A stretch of DNA of 64,000 bases. Source: Talpa occidentalis. Its lineage: Eukaryota; Chordata; Mammalia; Eulipotyphla; Talpidae. The stretch is from positions 115,496,615 through 115,560,614 of the forward strand of contig NW_023603184.1 in assembly GCF_014898055.3 (NCBI RefSeq), read 5' to 3'. This document shows, in pieces, positions 11,138 through 22,566 of the stretch (position 1 is its first letter; each line of letters begins with the position of its first letter). A program made the position numbers and the translations under genes. The notes under the pieces are model-generated. The model was not told the origin of the DNA. It did not search any database and was given only the letters and a program-made list of their open reading frames with translations.

Positions 11138-12179
11138 GACCATCCCACCCCCACCCCATGTGGGCCACTCCAACTCTGTGGTTCCCTCCAGCTGTAGGCA
11201 GTAGAAAGGCTGTGGATTTGGTGCCTGGAGCAAGGAATGGACCGATCAGGTGAGAGCTACAAGCTTATTAGTAAGTGGTCCAATCAGCCATAAGATTGAA
11301 ACCCATCCAGTCAGACTGGTAGGTGGGGGTGGTTGTGAGGGGAGGGACCCTGAAGAGGATGTAAGGCAGGGAGGATGCCAGCTTGGGACTCTAATTCTGC
11401 CATTAAGGCTCTTGAGTTTCTGAACTTCTGCACTCTTTCAAACTTGCTTGGACTCACTTAGACTGGACCCTCTCCGAAGCATCCAGCAGCTGCCGGCCTC
11501 CAAAGGAAGAAAAGAAGCCGAAGAGCTCTGCAGAGGCCAGGACAGCTGCCTACTACCTCCAGCCTGCGTCTGACATCACCTAAAAGGAGAACAAGGCCTG
11601 TGCCTGGTGCCTCAAAGAGTTGTTTGTTGGTGGCATGCGCTAACTCACAACTGTAACACTAGTGACCAGTAGAGACCTGCGCAACTGGCCATTGCTGCCT
11701 GGCACTGGTGATGAGTGATAGGCATTCTGTGCCTGGGTCACCTCTGAGAGCTGTTAATAGTCTGGAGGCATTGCTTCCCGGTGCTGCTGCCTCCATTGCT
11801 GTCTGGTCCAGCATCCAGGGCTGTCCATCCTGACCTTCGGACTGTTGCTGCATTGTGATTTCAGTGACCCCACCTGTGAGCACCTCCAGCTGTGGTGAGT
11901 TGGATCCTGGCCCTTGTTGACAGGAAAACGCCATTTGGGATGTGTAGGCTTTTGCCTAGGAATTTTTGGACACTGTGGACACTATCTGTGCTAAGATAGC
12001 CAGCCTCTTGTGACCTCAGAGACTCCTTGTTTCCCCTGTTTGTTAAATAGCTCCCATTGTTGTTCCCTGAGCCTGAGTGGTCTTACAATTGTGCTTGTGG
12101 GTGAAGAACCTCTATCTTGCCACTGCCCTTTGGCTGACTATAGGACACCCATAACTATGTTTCATCATAACTATTACAC
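11138..12179. mobile_element. unidentified GC-richer insertion, possibly LTR-derived
   Basis: About 1.04 kb of sequence clearly richer in G+C than its surroundings. It lies between two MIR-like parts and the 7-mer AAATTGG at 11131-11137 and 12180-12186. It has a CCAATCA box at about 11280 and a 'CATTAAGGCTCTTGAGTTTC' block at about 11401, which is reminiscent of an LTR poly(A)/R region. No clean TG...CA ends were found and no coding domain is visible. It could be an LTR with its adjacent leader, or a different transposon. Confidence 0.4.
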
Positions 12180-12195
12180 AAATTGGTACTCTAAA

Positions 12196-12250
12196 GCATA
12201 GGATATTTAACTTAGCAGTGGGATCTGGAACTAGGTCTATTCAACTGCAA
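12196..12250 (-). repeat. MIR, antisense, right part
   Basis: 'AGCAGTGGGATCTGGAACTA' resembles the tRNA-proximal end of an antisense MIR, completing the element begun at 10993. Confidence 0.45.
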
Positions 12251-12254
12251 GCCC

Positions 12255-12485
12255 ACTTTCCACTTTAACAGTGTCCAATTTTAATGCTATCATTTACTGT
12301 GTTTCTACCACATGGCCAGACACAATGTGAGATGCTTAATATGTTCTTTCAAATCCTCATGAATTTTTTCATTTAAAAGTGTTTTTCTATGTTTAATGCA
12401 ATTTAAACCTTACTAGGAGTCATGCAGCCAGCAAATTATAGCTCTTCAAGTCTAGGTCTGAGACTCAGAAGCCTGTTTTCTCTGT
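12255..12485 (-). repeat. MIR, antisense
   Basis: Blocks CATTTACTGTGTTTCTACC, TTCAAATCCTCATGAA, TAGGAGTCATGCAGCCAG and GTCTGAGACTCAGAAGCC follow antisense MIR order. The central core is decayed. Confidence 0.6.
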
Positions 12486-12494
12486 ACACTGGTG

Positions 12495-12660
12495 ATTATG
12501 GAGCCTGGGTGTGTATTAGAATCAATTGGGGAACTTAAGAAAAAAAAAATCCCTACCGTGGGAGGCTAATTTAATTGGTCTGGAGTAAAGCCTAGGTGAT
12601 TTTAATGTTTCCAGGTGGCATTAATGTGCTGTCTGATATCAAACCACTACTCTCAAAGTG
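12495..12660. mobile_element. MER5A-like hAT DNA transposon
   Basis: 'GTATTAGAATCAATTGGGGA' on the left, then CTAATTTAATTGGTCTGG and AGGTGATTTTAATG on the right, as in the non-autonomous hAT element MER5A. The terminal TCTCAAAGTG-like end is degraded. Confidence 0.75.
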
Positions 12661-13103
12661 AAGAGAAAGCTTGAAGTAAACTGGAAAATGACACTTGTAG
12701 GCTATTTTTAAAGTAATTTGTGTTTTCCTAGAAAGTATGGAAGCACACAAAGGAAGGAATGCTGGATTTGGATTTAGAGTAAGATAGACCTAACTTTGGA
12801 CTCACTTTGACACTAAGGCCCTTGGAGGTTACTTAGCATTCTATGAATCACTGATTGTGAAAAAAGTAAAAGGTGTCCAGGAGAAGAGCATTCTACCATG
12901 GAACAAGTGGAATGAATGCTACTTCTACAGGTGATCAGCCTGCACACACTGCATTGAAAGGGTCTGGGGAAACTTATTTTCCTAATCAACCTGCATGTAA
13001 AGTTCATCTTCTGCTTCCCATTCCTGCCACGTGAGAAGGGGAAAAGGGGAGAGAGGGTGAGCTTCTCATAACAACCACTTCATTGTGATTCCTTTATTGC
13101 CAG
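12661..13103. other. unassigned DNA upstream of candidate exon
   Basis: No repeat recognised. The 3' end carries a weak pyrimidine-rich tract (GATTCCTTTATTGCCAG) that could serve as a splice acceptor for the candidate exon at 13104. Confidence 0.4.
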
Positions 13104-13182
13104 ACCACAGGACTCTTTTGGGAGCAGACCAGCAGAGGAGGATTCCCTTCAGCGTGGATGCCCGGTAGCCATGGATACCGAG
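13104..13182 (+). other. candidate exon with start codon
   Basis: A 79-bp segment bounded by TTATTGCCAG (acceptor, AG at 13102-13103) and GAG|GTACGC (donor, GT at 13183-13184). An ATG at 13171 lies in a good Kozak context (GTAGCCATGG) and codes for Met-Asp-Thr-Glu before the donor, in phase 0. No repeat is recognised in it, and it has more CpG than its surroundings. Another ATG at 13158 is in a different frame and overlaps. By memory the nucleoporin NUP93 starts MDTE, which would make this its first coding exon, but four residues prove little and no second exon was found downstream. It could also be chance. Confidence 0.35.
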
Positions 13183-13184
13183 GT

Positions 13185-13503
13185 ACGCTATGAATGCTTG
13201 GGTGAGAGGAAAGGGGAAGTGTATGTTAATGTCTTCTATTAGACTTGAAATATATTGTACAGTAGAAACAGCATCTGGATGGTAACTAGGCTCCTTGGTT
13301 ATACGGTTATAGCCCCCTTATAATTTTGCCAGAAATGTAGTATTGTATATTTAAATAGCACGGTATTTCAGTAATGTTTTGGGTCAGGTCGGTGTTGGGG
13401 TACAAAATCGTTCTGTACTGTGTTCTCAGATTGGGTGAAAAATCAAAAACCATCAGATTAGCAAAGGAAAAACAATTTAAAATTACAAACATATGGAGAA
13501 TTT
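13185..13503. other. unassigned DNA
   Basis: No gene or repeat recognised; it would be intron if the exon call is right. Confidence 0.4.
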
Positions 13504-13520
13504 GCATGGCTATAATTCTA

Positions 13521-14112
13521 CTTTTTTATTTTATATAATTCTTAGATCATTTGTCATTTTTACACAATGTATGCATTTTCATTTTGGTTATATTCCCCAT
13601 ACAATTGCACCCCCCCTTATTTTGACCCTAGTCCTTCCTCTCCCTGTCCCTTCCCCCCAGCTGTAGTGTGTCTCTGGTTTATATTTGCTTGTTGATTTTG
13701 ATTTTTACTTTGTATTAATTAGTCTTTTTCCTGGTCCATTATTTAGGTTTTCTAAATTCCTGCTATGAGTGAGACCATCCGGCATTTTTCTTTTTCTTTC
13801 TGACTTATTTTGCTGAGCATGATCCCACCTAGCTCCATCCATGTTGCTGCAAAGTGCATGTGTTTATCTTTTTTGAATGCTGAGTAATATTCCATTGTGT
13901 ATATGTACCACATCTTCTTGATCCAGTCATCTATTTTTGGGCATTTGGGTTGTTTCCAAAGCTTAGCTATTGTAAATTGTGCTTCTATAAACATAGGGGT
14001 GCAGGTGCCCTTTGGAATTAATGTTTCTGTGTCCTTTGGGTAAATACCTTGGAGTGGAATTGCTGGATCATATGGAAGCTCTATGTTCAGTAAGTCAAGA
14101 AATCTCCACACA
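13521..14112 (-). mobile_element. 5'-truncated L1 with target-site duplications
   Basis: A 592-bp insertion bounded by GCATGGCTATAATTCTA (13504-13520) and GCATGGCTGTAATTCTA (14113-14129), 16 of 17 identical. On the minus strand 14111-13752 is an uninterrupted ORF2 C-terminal frame, with YDPAIPL, YPKDTETLIPKGTCTPMF, WKQPKCPKIDDWIKKMW and YTMEYYSAF, the standard L1 C-terminal order. The 3' UTR (13751-13521) holds a G-rich strand at 13609-13660 and ends in an A-rich tail (T-rich on plus). The open frame and clean flanks make it fairly recent. Confidence 0.93.
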
Positions 14113-14129
14113 GCATGGCTGTAATTCTA

Positions 14130-16485
14130 AATAATAGAGCAGAGAAAGACTGTTTATCCTCCTTTTAGGACCTGGGGCATTAAGATGAGAGACGTGGAGA
14201 CTTCACATGATAAAGGGGATGACTTCATCTTTACTGAGGAGAGAAAACTTGTTACCTGATAAACTTAGAGCTGATTAAGATCCCCCTACCCCCACCCAAC
14301 TACTTTCTTCTAGGTCATAAAGAGAAGGGCAGTGATTACTTCTTAGATTGGGAAGAGGGCTGCAGCTTAGGACATACTGATCTCTCCAGTTAGGGAGGGA
14401 TGAACATTTTGGGCAAGAACAGAAACTTGTTCCACCCTTCAGGGCCCAAATTACTCTTCAGCAAAACTGCACTCTTTGGTTCACTCTTTTGCTTCAAAGA
14501 ATACTGTTCTCTGGAGTTGAACAAAATTCTTATACCTACGGATTGTAGGGCCAAAACAGCCTTGAAATCAAGGACCGTTTCTTCATTTGTGTTCCTGTAC
14601 TCCAAAACAACCCATCATATATTAGCTCAGTGAACATTGACATAAATAAATTTAAAATCAGTAATGACTTCATTGTCAATATAGTTAGACAGTGGTGGGC
14701 CTTACCACATGTTGACAGCTTCCTTCAAATGATCACCTTATTGTTTCCTAGAATCAGGTGTCCTCAATGGTAAGACTTTACAAGTCTAAGTGTTTGTTGC
14801 AGTAATATAACATATGGTGGAATCTGAGTATGAAGGCTGTGGCGGTGGTTCTCATTACACTGGAAAGCTTAGAAAAAGAAAATGACAAATTCAGGGGTTT
14901 ACAATTTTAGCTCAAGGGGCTGTCACAATCCTGTAGACCTCTGGAAAGAAGGGGTAAGAGAATGGTGATTCATCCTCAATTCTACAATTTATGGGGCCAC
15001 AGGTGGTATTTTCAACTCTCTTCTGCTAACCTTCCCTGTTCCCTCTGCCCTCAGGTAACACTTTAGCTGGTAGTAATTATTTTTCAGCTTAGGGGACCTA
15101 CATTTTCATTACTAAAATATCTGAACCAATAGTGATTCTTACTTGGCTTGAGTTGCTTTACTGTGAGTAGTTTTTATGGATAGGAGTCCCTAGGAAATGT
15201 CTAGAGAATCCCTTCTTTCAGACATCCTTTCTCGCTTTCCTGTGGGGTAACAACCTGTTTTTCTAGCTTGTAATTATTAATGGCCTCAGCCAATATAATA
15301 GTGCCCTTGCTTGTTGATTCAGTGGCATAAAGATCCCTAAGTGACTGATGTGGTAGATTCAACTTCATATAATGGAACCCTGGTGGTGCTTCCTTTCTTG
15401 GAAACTAAGAGCACATTGTAGGGATGAAAACAAAGACTATGTAAGTAGTCCATTAGGAATTAGTAGGCTGCTACTTCTGCATTATGGTTCTTAGTATCTA
15501 AGTTTATTGCTTAAGGAAGACTAGAAACCAAAATAATTCAATGAAAGAGACATGATATATTGGTTCCTGCCTCAGAAAAAAACATACTTTTATCTTAGCC
15601 AAAAAGTTAATACCCATAGTCTCAGAATACCACACAACTTGTGGGACAGCTCTCCATTCCCACAAAAGGCAACACAAGTGAGTTGTTGATAGATCATTCT
15701 ACCGTGTTATCAGGTCAAGTTTCTTCTATGAACATGAAATCATTCAATTCCTGTGGTTTAAATGGAGTTCCTTATTCAAAGGCAGTATTTTATGGAATTC
15801 TAGGAGGATGAACAAGACAAATCCTAAGTCCGTGAATAGTGGTGCTTGCAAATGTTATAGACAAAGAAGGCAAGTGTCATATCCAGGTTAAGGGTCTTTT
15901 CCTACATAATGAAATAGGTTTGTTATTATTCATCAACCATTAGGTGGCTGGCTAGACCTGGAATTGGTGCCAGTTTTGGTACACAGTGTTGGTCTCTGAT
16001 GTTGGTGAGATAGGCATTAATTAGATCAGCACTGGTGAGGGAAAGGCTATCTTCTTAAGCCCACACTGTTGCCAGGGCCTCTGTGCTCCTGAGCCCATTG
16101 TATATAAGGGTGGCTTCAGAAGACCACTGTGTGACAGCGACAGGATTGTTCATTATGTTGGTTGAGAATCTTTTTCAGTGGATGCCATTTTTGTACAGGA
16201 CACACACAAAAAAAAAACTCACTCTGAGAGAAACCCATCTATGTATTCCTCAGGCCTCCTTTAACCAATTTCCCAATCCTGTTTCTTCAAGCCCTTGACT
16301 CCTTGGCCACGTAACCTCTTGCCCATGAATCAATATAGATCTCTACTTCTATTTGTGTCTCTGCCAGCAAATTGAACAGTTAACTTCTTGTCACCTTTGG
16401 GGGGGGTGGAATTCAGAGTAGGCTCTTGTGTGTGTCTGTTGTCATGAGACCAATAAAACTATAACCTTTGGGTCTGAATGAAGTA
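14130..16485. other. unassigned DNA, 2.3 kb
   Basis: No gene and no repeat I can name. Overlapping open frames on opposite strands near 14390-14633 are 71 and 77 codons and have no recognisable domains. An A9 run lies at 16209. Confidence 0.4.
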
Positions 16486-16497
16486 AAATTCTGTCTT

Positions 16498-16722
16498 TTT
16501 TATAGATTTTTTTATTTATACAATAACTGGGGTACAGGCCAGAGGTGTACGGGAGGGTGAGAGGATTCACCAGAGACAGAGTGGGGAGCAGAACAGGCAG
16601 ATTGACCAAAGTACACTGCTGAGGAGAGCCGCAGGCACGCCGGGAATCGAACCCATGCTGCAAAGGCTGCGGATGGCTTCACAGCACTGTGCTCAACCTG
16701 CTGCACCACTGGAGAGGCCCAC
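16498..16722 (-). repeat. tRNA-derived SINE, intermediate-age copy with internal deletion
   Basis: Target-site duplication AAATTCTGTCTT at 16486-16497 and 16723-16734. About 40 bp of the body (the GACAGGAGAGGTCTGC region) is missing between GAGAGCCGCAGG and CGCCGGGAATCG. Confidence 0.9.
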
Positions 16723-16974
16723 AAATTCTGTCTTGTTCACTACACTTAAAGCCTTCCTCTGCCTTCCTTCTCCAAGGAACCTAGTATAATCTTTTTAAAA
16801 GATGAGGATTTTTTTTTTTTAAGCCTCAGATAGTTTGAATTTTCCTCATGTTAAAATTTCCAGAAGCAAAGAGACAATCTGGCTACCTGCTTGAATAGTT
16901 GGAGAGGGGGAAAAAAATTATCAGTGAATAAAAATAATATCTCAAAACAACCTTGTCCATAATTCTTCATATTT

Positions 16975-17150
16975 TTAAAAGCTCTTGCAAATATTTTATC
17001 CTCACTAAAACACTGTGAAGCATATATAATATATATATAATAACTATAACTATATCCACTTAAACGACAGAACTGAAATGTGCAAGGAGCAAAGTAGTTT
17101 TGCCAGTTCCCATAATTACCTAAGAATTCAAGCAGAGACCAGGATTTTTG
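16975..17150 (-). repeat. MIR, antisense
   Basis: TTTTATCCTCACTAAAACAC, then ACTGAAATGTGCAAGGAGCA and AGTTTTGCCAG, in antisense MIR order, with an AT-rich expansion near 17022-17050. Confidence 0.6.
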
Positions 17151-17690
17151 CCTTATAATGATGTGACAGGAGAAAGAAAGTTCAAATCCTATTGTCATGA
17201 TCTATCTGGGGAACTGATCTATGGAGTGGGAAAATAGTGCTATTGACTAGTAGAAGAAAGATGAAGAAGCAAAGAACATTCAGGAATGGGTGGCCCAGTG
17301 CACTGACCTAGTAAGAATCAGTCAGGTTTTACATAAAATCCTGCTATAAGAAGAGTTGCCACCTGTGTTTTCCTTTTCGTCCTTTTTAGTACATTATCAA
17401 GAGTTCTTAGAGGTCAGGTGTGGAAAAGAACATAGAGTATGTAAGCCCCTCCACCCCAAAATGTTTCAAAAGGATTAAAATAGCAGAGGTGGAGAACATA
17501 GGTAGCCTGAGAACTTAGAAATTTCTGTCTTCAACAAAATTGAGTACTGGTTACCCAAATAAAATGGATATTTTACTTTAAAATCAGTGTAACCTCCTGC
17601 AGTTTTGGTTGGCCACTCTCATTTTGTGTTATAAATACTTTGATTTGTTGTGACAGAGAACTCCATGTGTATAAACACATCCAAGAATCA
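17151..17690. other. unassigned DNA
   Basis: Nothing recognised. Confidence 0.4.
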
Positions 17691-17694
17691 GGCC

Positions 17695-17815
17695 AATGTC
17701 CTTTTTCCTGGTAATCCCAACTCTGACCTTAAGCAAGTCACTTTACCTCTCTGGGACAAAGTCCTGTTTAATTAATTATGAAATAGAGAAATGATAGATG
17801 TTATTAAGCTGCCTT
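17695..17815 (+). repeat. MIR fragment
   Basis: 'ACCTTAAGCAAGTCACTTTA' followed by CCTCTCTGGGAC is the sense MIR core. Confidence 0.75.
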
Positions 17816-17903
17816 CCAACTTTCAAATGCAATTATTAAATAAAAATTGCAATTATCCTGGTATAAGCCCTGATTTAGTTTCTTCAATTAAAAAATAAAA
17901 TGA

Positions 17904-18181
17904 GGGCCTTGCTGCTGGTGCAAGGGGTTAAGCACCACACTATGAAGCAATCCGAAGCCTCTGCAGCATGAGTTCGATTCCCAGCCCGCCAGAGAGAAAC
18001 CCACATGGCGAGGCAGACCTCTCCTGTCTCGCCCGCTGCTCCCCTCAGTAGTGTATTTCGGTTAGTCTGCCTGTTCTGTTCCCCCGCTCTGACTCTGGTG
18101 AATCCTCTCACCCCCCGCATCTCTGACCTGTACCCCAGCTCTTGTATGCATAAATAAATAAATCTTAAAAAAAAATAATAA
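17904..18181 (+). repeat. tRNA-derived SINE, intermediate-age copy
   Basis: Full length, with A box degraded to TGGTGCAAGGGG and B box AGTTCGATTCC. Flanks ATTAAAAAATAAAATGA (17887-17903) and ATTAAAAATTAAATGA (from about 18182) are a slightly diverged target-site duplication. Confidence 0.88.
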
Positions 18182-18383
18182 ATTAAAAATTAAATGATAA
18201 AACTCCAGCAGGGGTCAGTATAGTTACATCAAGCGGTAGTTAATCTGATTCTTTTATGTTATAGTTCATGGTACACGTGATTACTTCTGCCTTTGTCTTG
18301 ATTTTCAGTTTGAGACTATGAGACCCTCTTTGTAACCAGAGAGAATCTGAAAATATATCCAGAAAACCCATTGCAATTATTTT

Positions 18384-18648
18384 TTTTTAAAGATTTATTT
18401 ATTTATACAAGAACTGGGGTACAGGCCAGATGCACGGAAGGGTGAGAGGATTCTCCAGAGACAGAGCAGGGGACAGAACAGACAGATGGACCAAAATACA
18501 CTGCTGTGGAGAGCAGCAGGCAAGACAGGAGAGGTCTGCCATGCCATGTGGGACCCTCGCCGGCCGGCCGGGATCGAACCGGCACTGCAGAGGCTGCGGA
18601 CAGCTTCACAGCGCAGCACTCAACTGCCTGCGCCACCAGGGAAGACCC
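18384..18648 (-). repeat. tRNA-derived SINE, intermediate-age copy
   Basis: Perfect 12-bp target-site duplication TGCAATTATTTT at 18372-18383 and 18649-18660. The B-box neighbourhood keeps many CpGs (CGCCGGCCGGCCGGGATCG), so the copy is not very old. Open frames across it on both strands are artefacts of the CpG-rich body. Confidence 0.93.
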
Positions 18649-18660
18649 TGCAATTATTTT

Positions 18661-19699
18661 CTTTTTCTGTTTTTCTTTGTCCTTTCATTTGGAGATTTTT
18701 TTTTTAACTTCCCTTGATTCTGGGGTCCTCCAAAATTCATTTTGCCAGATTTTTCACCTCTGAAAATTGTGATTAATATATAGTCGTGTATAGTTCTCTT
18801 CATAATAACATATTTAAGGAAAACACAAAAAACTATCCTGTCCTGAAGAACTTTAAGTCTATGAACACATAAAATCCATTCTTCAGAACCCATTCATTCC
18901 TGAAAATTCTAGAACTCCATTGATTGCTTATAGACCACCTTCCTCATCCCCCAGAGTTATTATGCTTTTACATGTATACCTGAAACCATAAAAGGATTTG
19001 TTCATATATCTAAGGACAGGGTAAAGATTTGAATGACAGTTAAAATTTCAAATCCATTGTTATATGTTTTTACTTTAAAAGTGTAGTGACTGTACATGTA
19101 CCAGAGTTGGGTGCCACTATGGTGCTGAAAGGTAGGCATCCAGCAAAGTAAATTTTACTCCCAGAAAGTCATAGAACTCCCCAGAGTTCTTATTTAGGAT
19201 TAAGTCCTTAACTTTTCATCCTAAATATTAGAACTTTTTAGAACTATGATTCAACTTATGACTACTCCAAAGGGATTTGGTCTACCCTAAAGCATCTGTC
19301 CAAAGTCCAAATGCTTATACAGATTCTGACAAAACAAGATTATTCACTTATTACACATTTTCCCCTATAATGGCTCCATTATATTAGGAGCCAAAAAGTG
19401 TTAACTTCTTATACCATGAAGATGAGAGTCTCCTGTCCTTTGGTCTGAAGTATATGGGACCCCTGTAATGACATTACTTAGCCCAAAGCTCTTAGCAGGT
19501 ATGTGGTAGGCACATTTAATCTCATTCTTTTTCCTCTTTGTACATACCTTCCTGTCCCTTTGAGAGAGATTGATATTGCCCCTCTCAATGGCAGTACTAT
19601 CTCCTGTTGCCATTCCAACATTATTTTAAAATTCTAATCTAGGCAGAAAGTAGATTTCTTTCCAGTTGTTAATAAGTAAGGAAAACCTTCCATAGTCTC
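18661..19699. other. unassigned DNA
   Basis: No gene or repeat recognised. Confidence 0.4.
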
Positions 19700-20000
19700 T
19701 TTCCATAGTGAATCAAGGATAGCCCAGTGACAAATACAGCAAAAGTGATGGTATGCGACTTTGGAGATAAGGTCATGAGAGACATTACAGCTTCTGTTTT
19801 GATCTCTTAGTCACTTGCTGGGAAATGGGGGTGGGAGGAGTGGGGATGCCAGCTGCTATGCCTCAAGCAGCACTGCAGAGAGGAACTGAGGACTCCTCAC
19901 AATAGCCAGCGCTACCTTGCCAACCACATATACTTCCATCTTGGAAGCAGATTCCTCCCAAGTAGATATCCCTTCTCTCTAGATTTCTGCAGAACAGTCT
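19700..20000 (+). mobile_element. MLT1-like MaLR LTR fragment
   Basis: 'GATGCCAGCTGCTATGCC', 'GAGAGGAACTGAGGACTCC', 'AATAGCCAGCGCTACCTTGC' and 'CCATCTTGGAAGCAGATTCC' occur in the order of an MLT1-type LTR. The ends are not resolved. Confidence 0.7.
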
Positions 20001-21834
20001 CCTTCTCTCTACGTGTACATGGCTTCAAACAATCACCTCAATCCTGACTCCACATAATATTTATTCAATTGCCACAATTCACTGATCTGATTTCTCTTGG
20101 GATGAGTTCCAGTTTGGGTTAGGTATGTCCAGTCATCTGTGGCAAGAGTTGAAGGTTTAGACAAGGCTGCAATGCTAACACAAAGAGAGGAGGCATTTCT
20201 TGGAGAAAGGTGTGTGAGCTGCACAGGTCCTGCAAATGCTTTCTACCAGTGTCACATCCTACTTCTTCTCTAGCACTAGTGTTTCTCTGAGTATGATCCT
20301 TAGTATACTGTAATTACTTAATTTTTAGGTCTCTATTCTGTAGGTACCTCAAAGACAGACTCTAACCCATTACAGATGTATTTCCATTATCTAAGGCAGG
20401 ATCTGGAGTATAATAGATATTTTTTAAGTATAATAAATGAATAGTCTTGTTTTGAAGGTATATCATTTACGAAAAGGCATTCTTATTGTACATATGTTAT
20501 CAAATTAATAGAATTACCCACACAGTTTGAAAACTAAATTTTTTGCTTAGTTTTCCCAAGAATGGGATGGGCTTGTGAAAGTCCAACAATGTATTTTGCT
20601 TAAAAAGAAATCTTTTCATATCATGTAAATCAGATGAGTTATCCACCGACTTCACATGTTTACATTCAGGTGCAGAGACACAAATTTACATTAAGCTTAA
20701 TTCTAAAAGTTTAAAAAAATAATTACCACAATTTCCAGTTTGACATCTATTAATTTATTTCAGAAAGTCTGTTATGTCCTAAGACTATGATATTTTGGTA
20801 ACAATTTAAAGGACTTTATTCAAACTGTACTAAAATATTTTATGAGTGACTTTTAATAGTAAATATTTCCTCTATTTCTTATAGTAGAAGATAATTTGCT
20901 TTTTTCAAACTAATAGTATCTATCTTTTATTAAAAAAAATACAAGTTATCCAAATGGAATCATTTTAATGATTATAGTGGTCATAATTTATCCTAGTGAT
21001 TATAAAAGCTTAGAAAATGATGTAAATTATGTCTTTTAAATTTCTAGATGTCACACTTTGGATGTAGAATTTGTACCAGAATATCCCTGTGATCCCTTTT
21101 GAACTATGAGAATTTCATTATTCTAATAATAAACACAACCACAAATATAAATTTTATTAATTTTCATAATTTATCACTTATAAAATACATTTCATAAATA
21201 TATATATAAATATGCTAAAAATTCTGAATTTCTAAAATAATTTATAGTACCTGACAGAATGTGGTCACAAATTAGTACATATTCAACACAGAAAATTTAT
21301 AAAATAGAGGAAGCACAAAGATAAAACTAAGACTCATCATTCCTACATTTAGGAATAATTATTGACATTTAGTTTACTCAGTCAATAAACTAAAATTAAT
21401 TACTATTTTCCCATCATTAAATATTTTTATGCATTATTGTTTAATGATTATGTAGTAGTATGTTGTATTAATCTAGATTGGCCAGGAAGTGCCTACCCTC
21501 TTTTTTGTCCTCCCCTTTCTTACAACCAAGCACTTAGGATTAGGGCCGGACTTCCTCTAAGCCCCAGATGCTCCTGCCAAGGCCCGCCATGGAGTGGGTG
21601 AGCTCCTCCACAGTTGTCATTTGACCTCCAACTCCAAGAAAAAGGTTTGGTGAATGTGGCTCTTGCAGCTGGAAAGTAAGATGAGTAGTCTTCAATGATT
21701 AGAAAGTATATATGCATCTGTAGGGATTTTCCAGAACATCAGTTTCAGAGCTATATTTTCAAATATAAACAGAGGCAAATGCGTGCTGTCTGAGATGTTT
21801 GACAATAGGTGGCTTTCCCACAGTGGCTTTTACA
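20001..21834. other. unassigned AT-rich DNA
   Basis: A possible L2 or MIR 3' end at 20385-20455 ends in TAATAAATGAATA. The rest is unassigned. The GCCATGGAGTGG|GTGAGC string at 21587 looks like a Kozak ATG next to a donor, but nothing around it supports an exon. Confidence 0.35.
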
Positions 21835-21990
21835 TACCAGGAAATTTATGTATTTTTTTCTAATCTTTTCAGCTATCCTGTGAGGCCTGTGCTGTTTCTG
21901 CCATTTGTAGAAAAGAAAACTGGGCTTCACATGGCTATGGAATTCCAGAAGCATGATTAAACCCAGACCATTCTATCAAATCCTCCACCC
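21835..21990 (-). repeat. MIR, antisense
   Basis: CTAATCTTTTCAGCTATCC, TGTGAGGCCTGTGCTG and CCATTTGTAGAAAAG with AAACTGGGCTTC follow antisense MIR order. Confidence 0.7.
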
Positions 21991-22515
21991 TTTCCATGCA
22001 GCTTAAGTTTTATTTAAAATGGTCCAGAGGAGAGGAATTCTGAGTTTGCAAGTGTTTGTTCATATATTTCTGGCTGAATTTACAGGATTACTTCATTTTT
22101 TATTTTGAACCATGTTTTCCAGCAATCAAAGGAGTGATTACAGGATGTTTTTTTGCCAGCAAAATCTATTGAGCTGAATCACAAACATTGCCTTGCCTTC
22201 TGTCACTATTCATAATTTATTCATGAATTACTGGTTCCTTATTATCATTATATCCAAGTTATGTATTTTGAATGATCCTTTCAAGGCTTTTGGAAAGGTG
22301 TTAGGGCAGAAGGGGAGAGAAACATTTTATAGATAGATTTAAGTAGGAAACAAGTGATTATCATTTAATAGTATTTAAAAAAAACATGAGGGATAAGTTA
22401 AAAATTAATGCCCAGGCCAAGAGAGGCACTCAATATAATCCTTACAAATCACAGGGAATGAAAAGAGTTTTTGGTAATACCACATGATGGGAACGCAAGA
22501 GTTGGGAGAGCAGGG
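21991..22515. other. unassigned DNA
   Basis: No gene or repeat recognised. Confidence 0.4.
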
Positions 22516-22516
22516 G

Positions 22517-22566
22517 GTATATATATATATATTTATATATGTGTGTGTGTGTGTGTGTGTATACAT
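22517..22566. repeat. TA/GT dinucleotide microsatellite
   Basis: A (TA)n block passes into an uninterrupted (GT)n block at about 22540-22560, then TATACATGTAC. Confidence 0.95.

Noticed and set aside
21587..21604. Kozak-like GCCATGGAGTGG followed by GTGAGC as an exon
   Set aside because: No acceptor or coding support upstream. A good ATG and donor occur together by chance in 64 kb.
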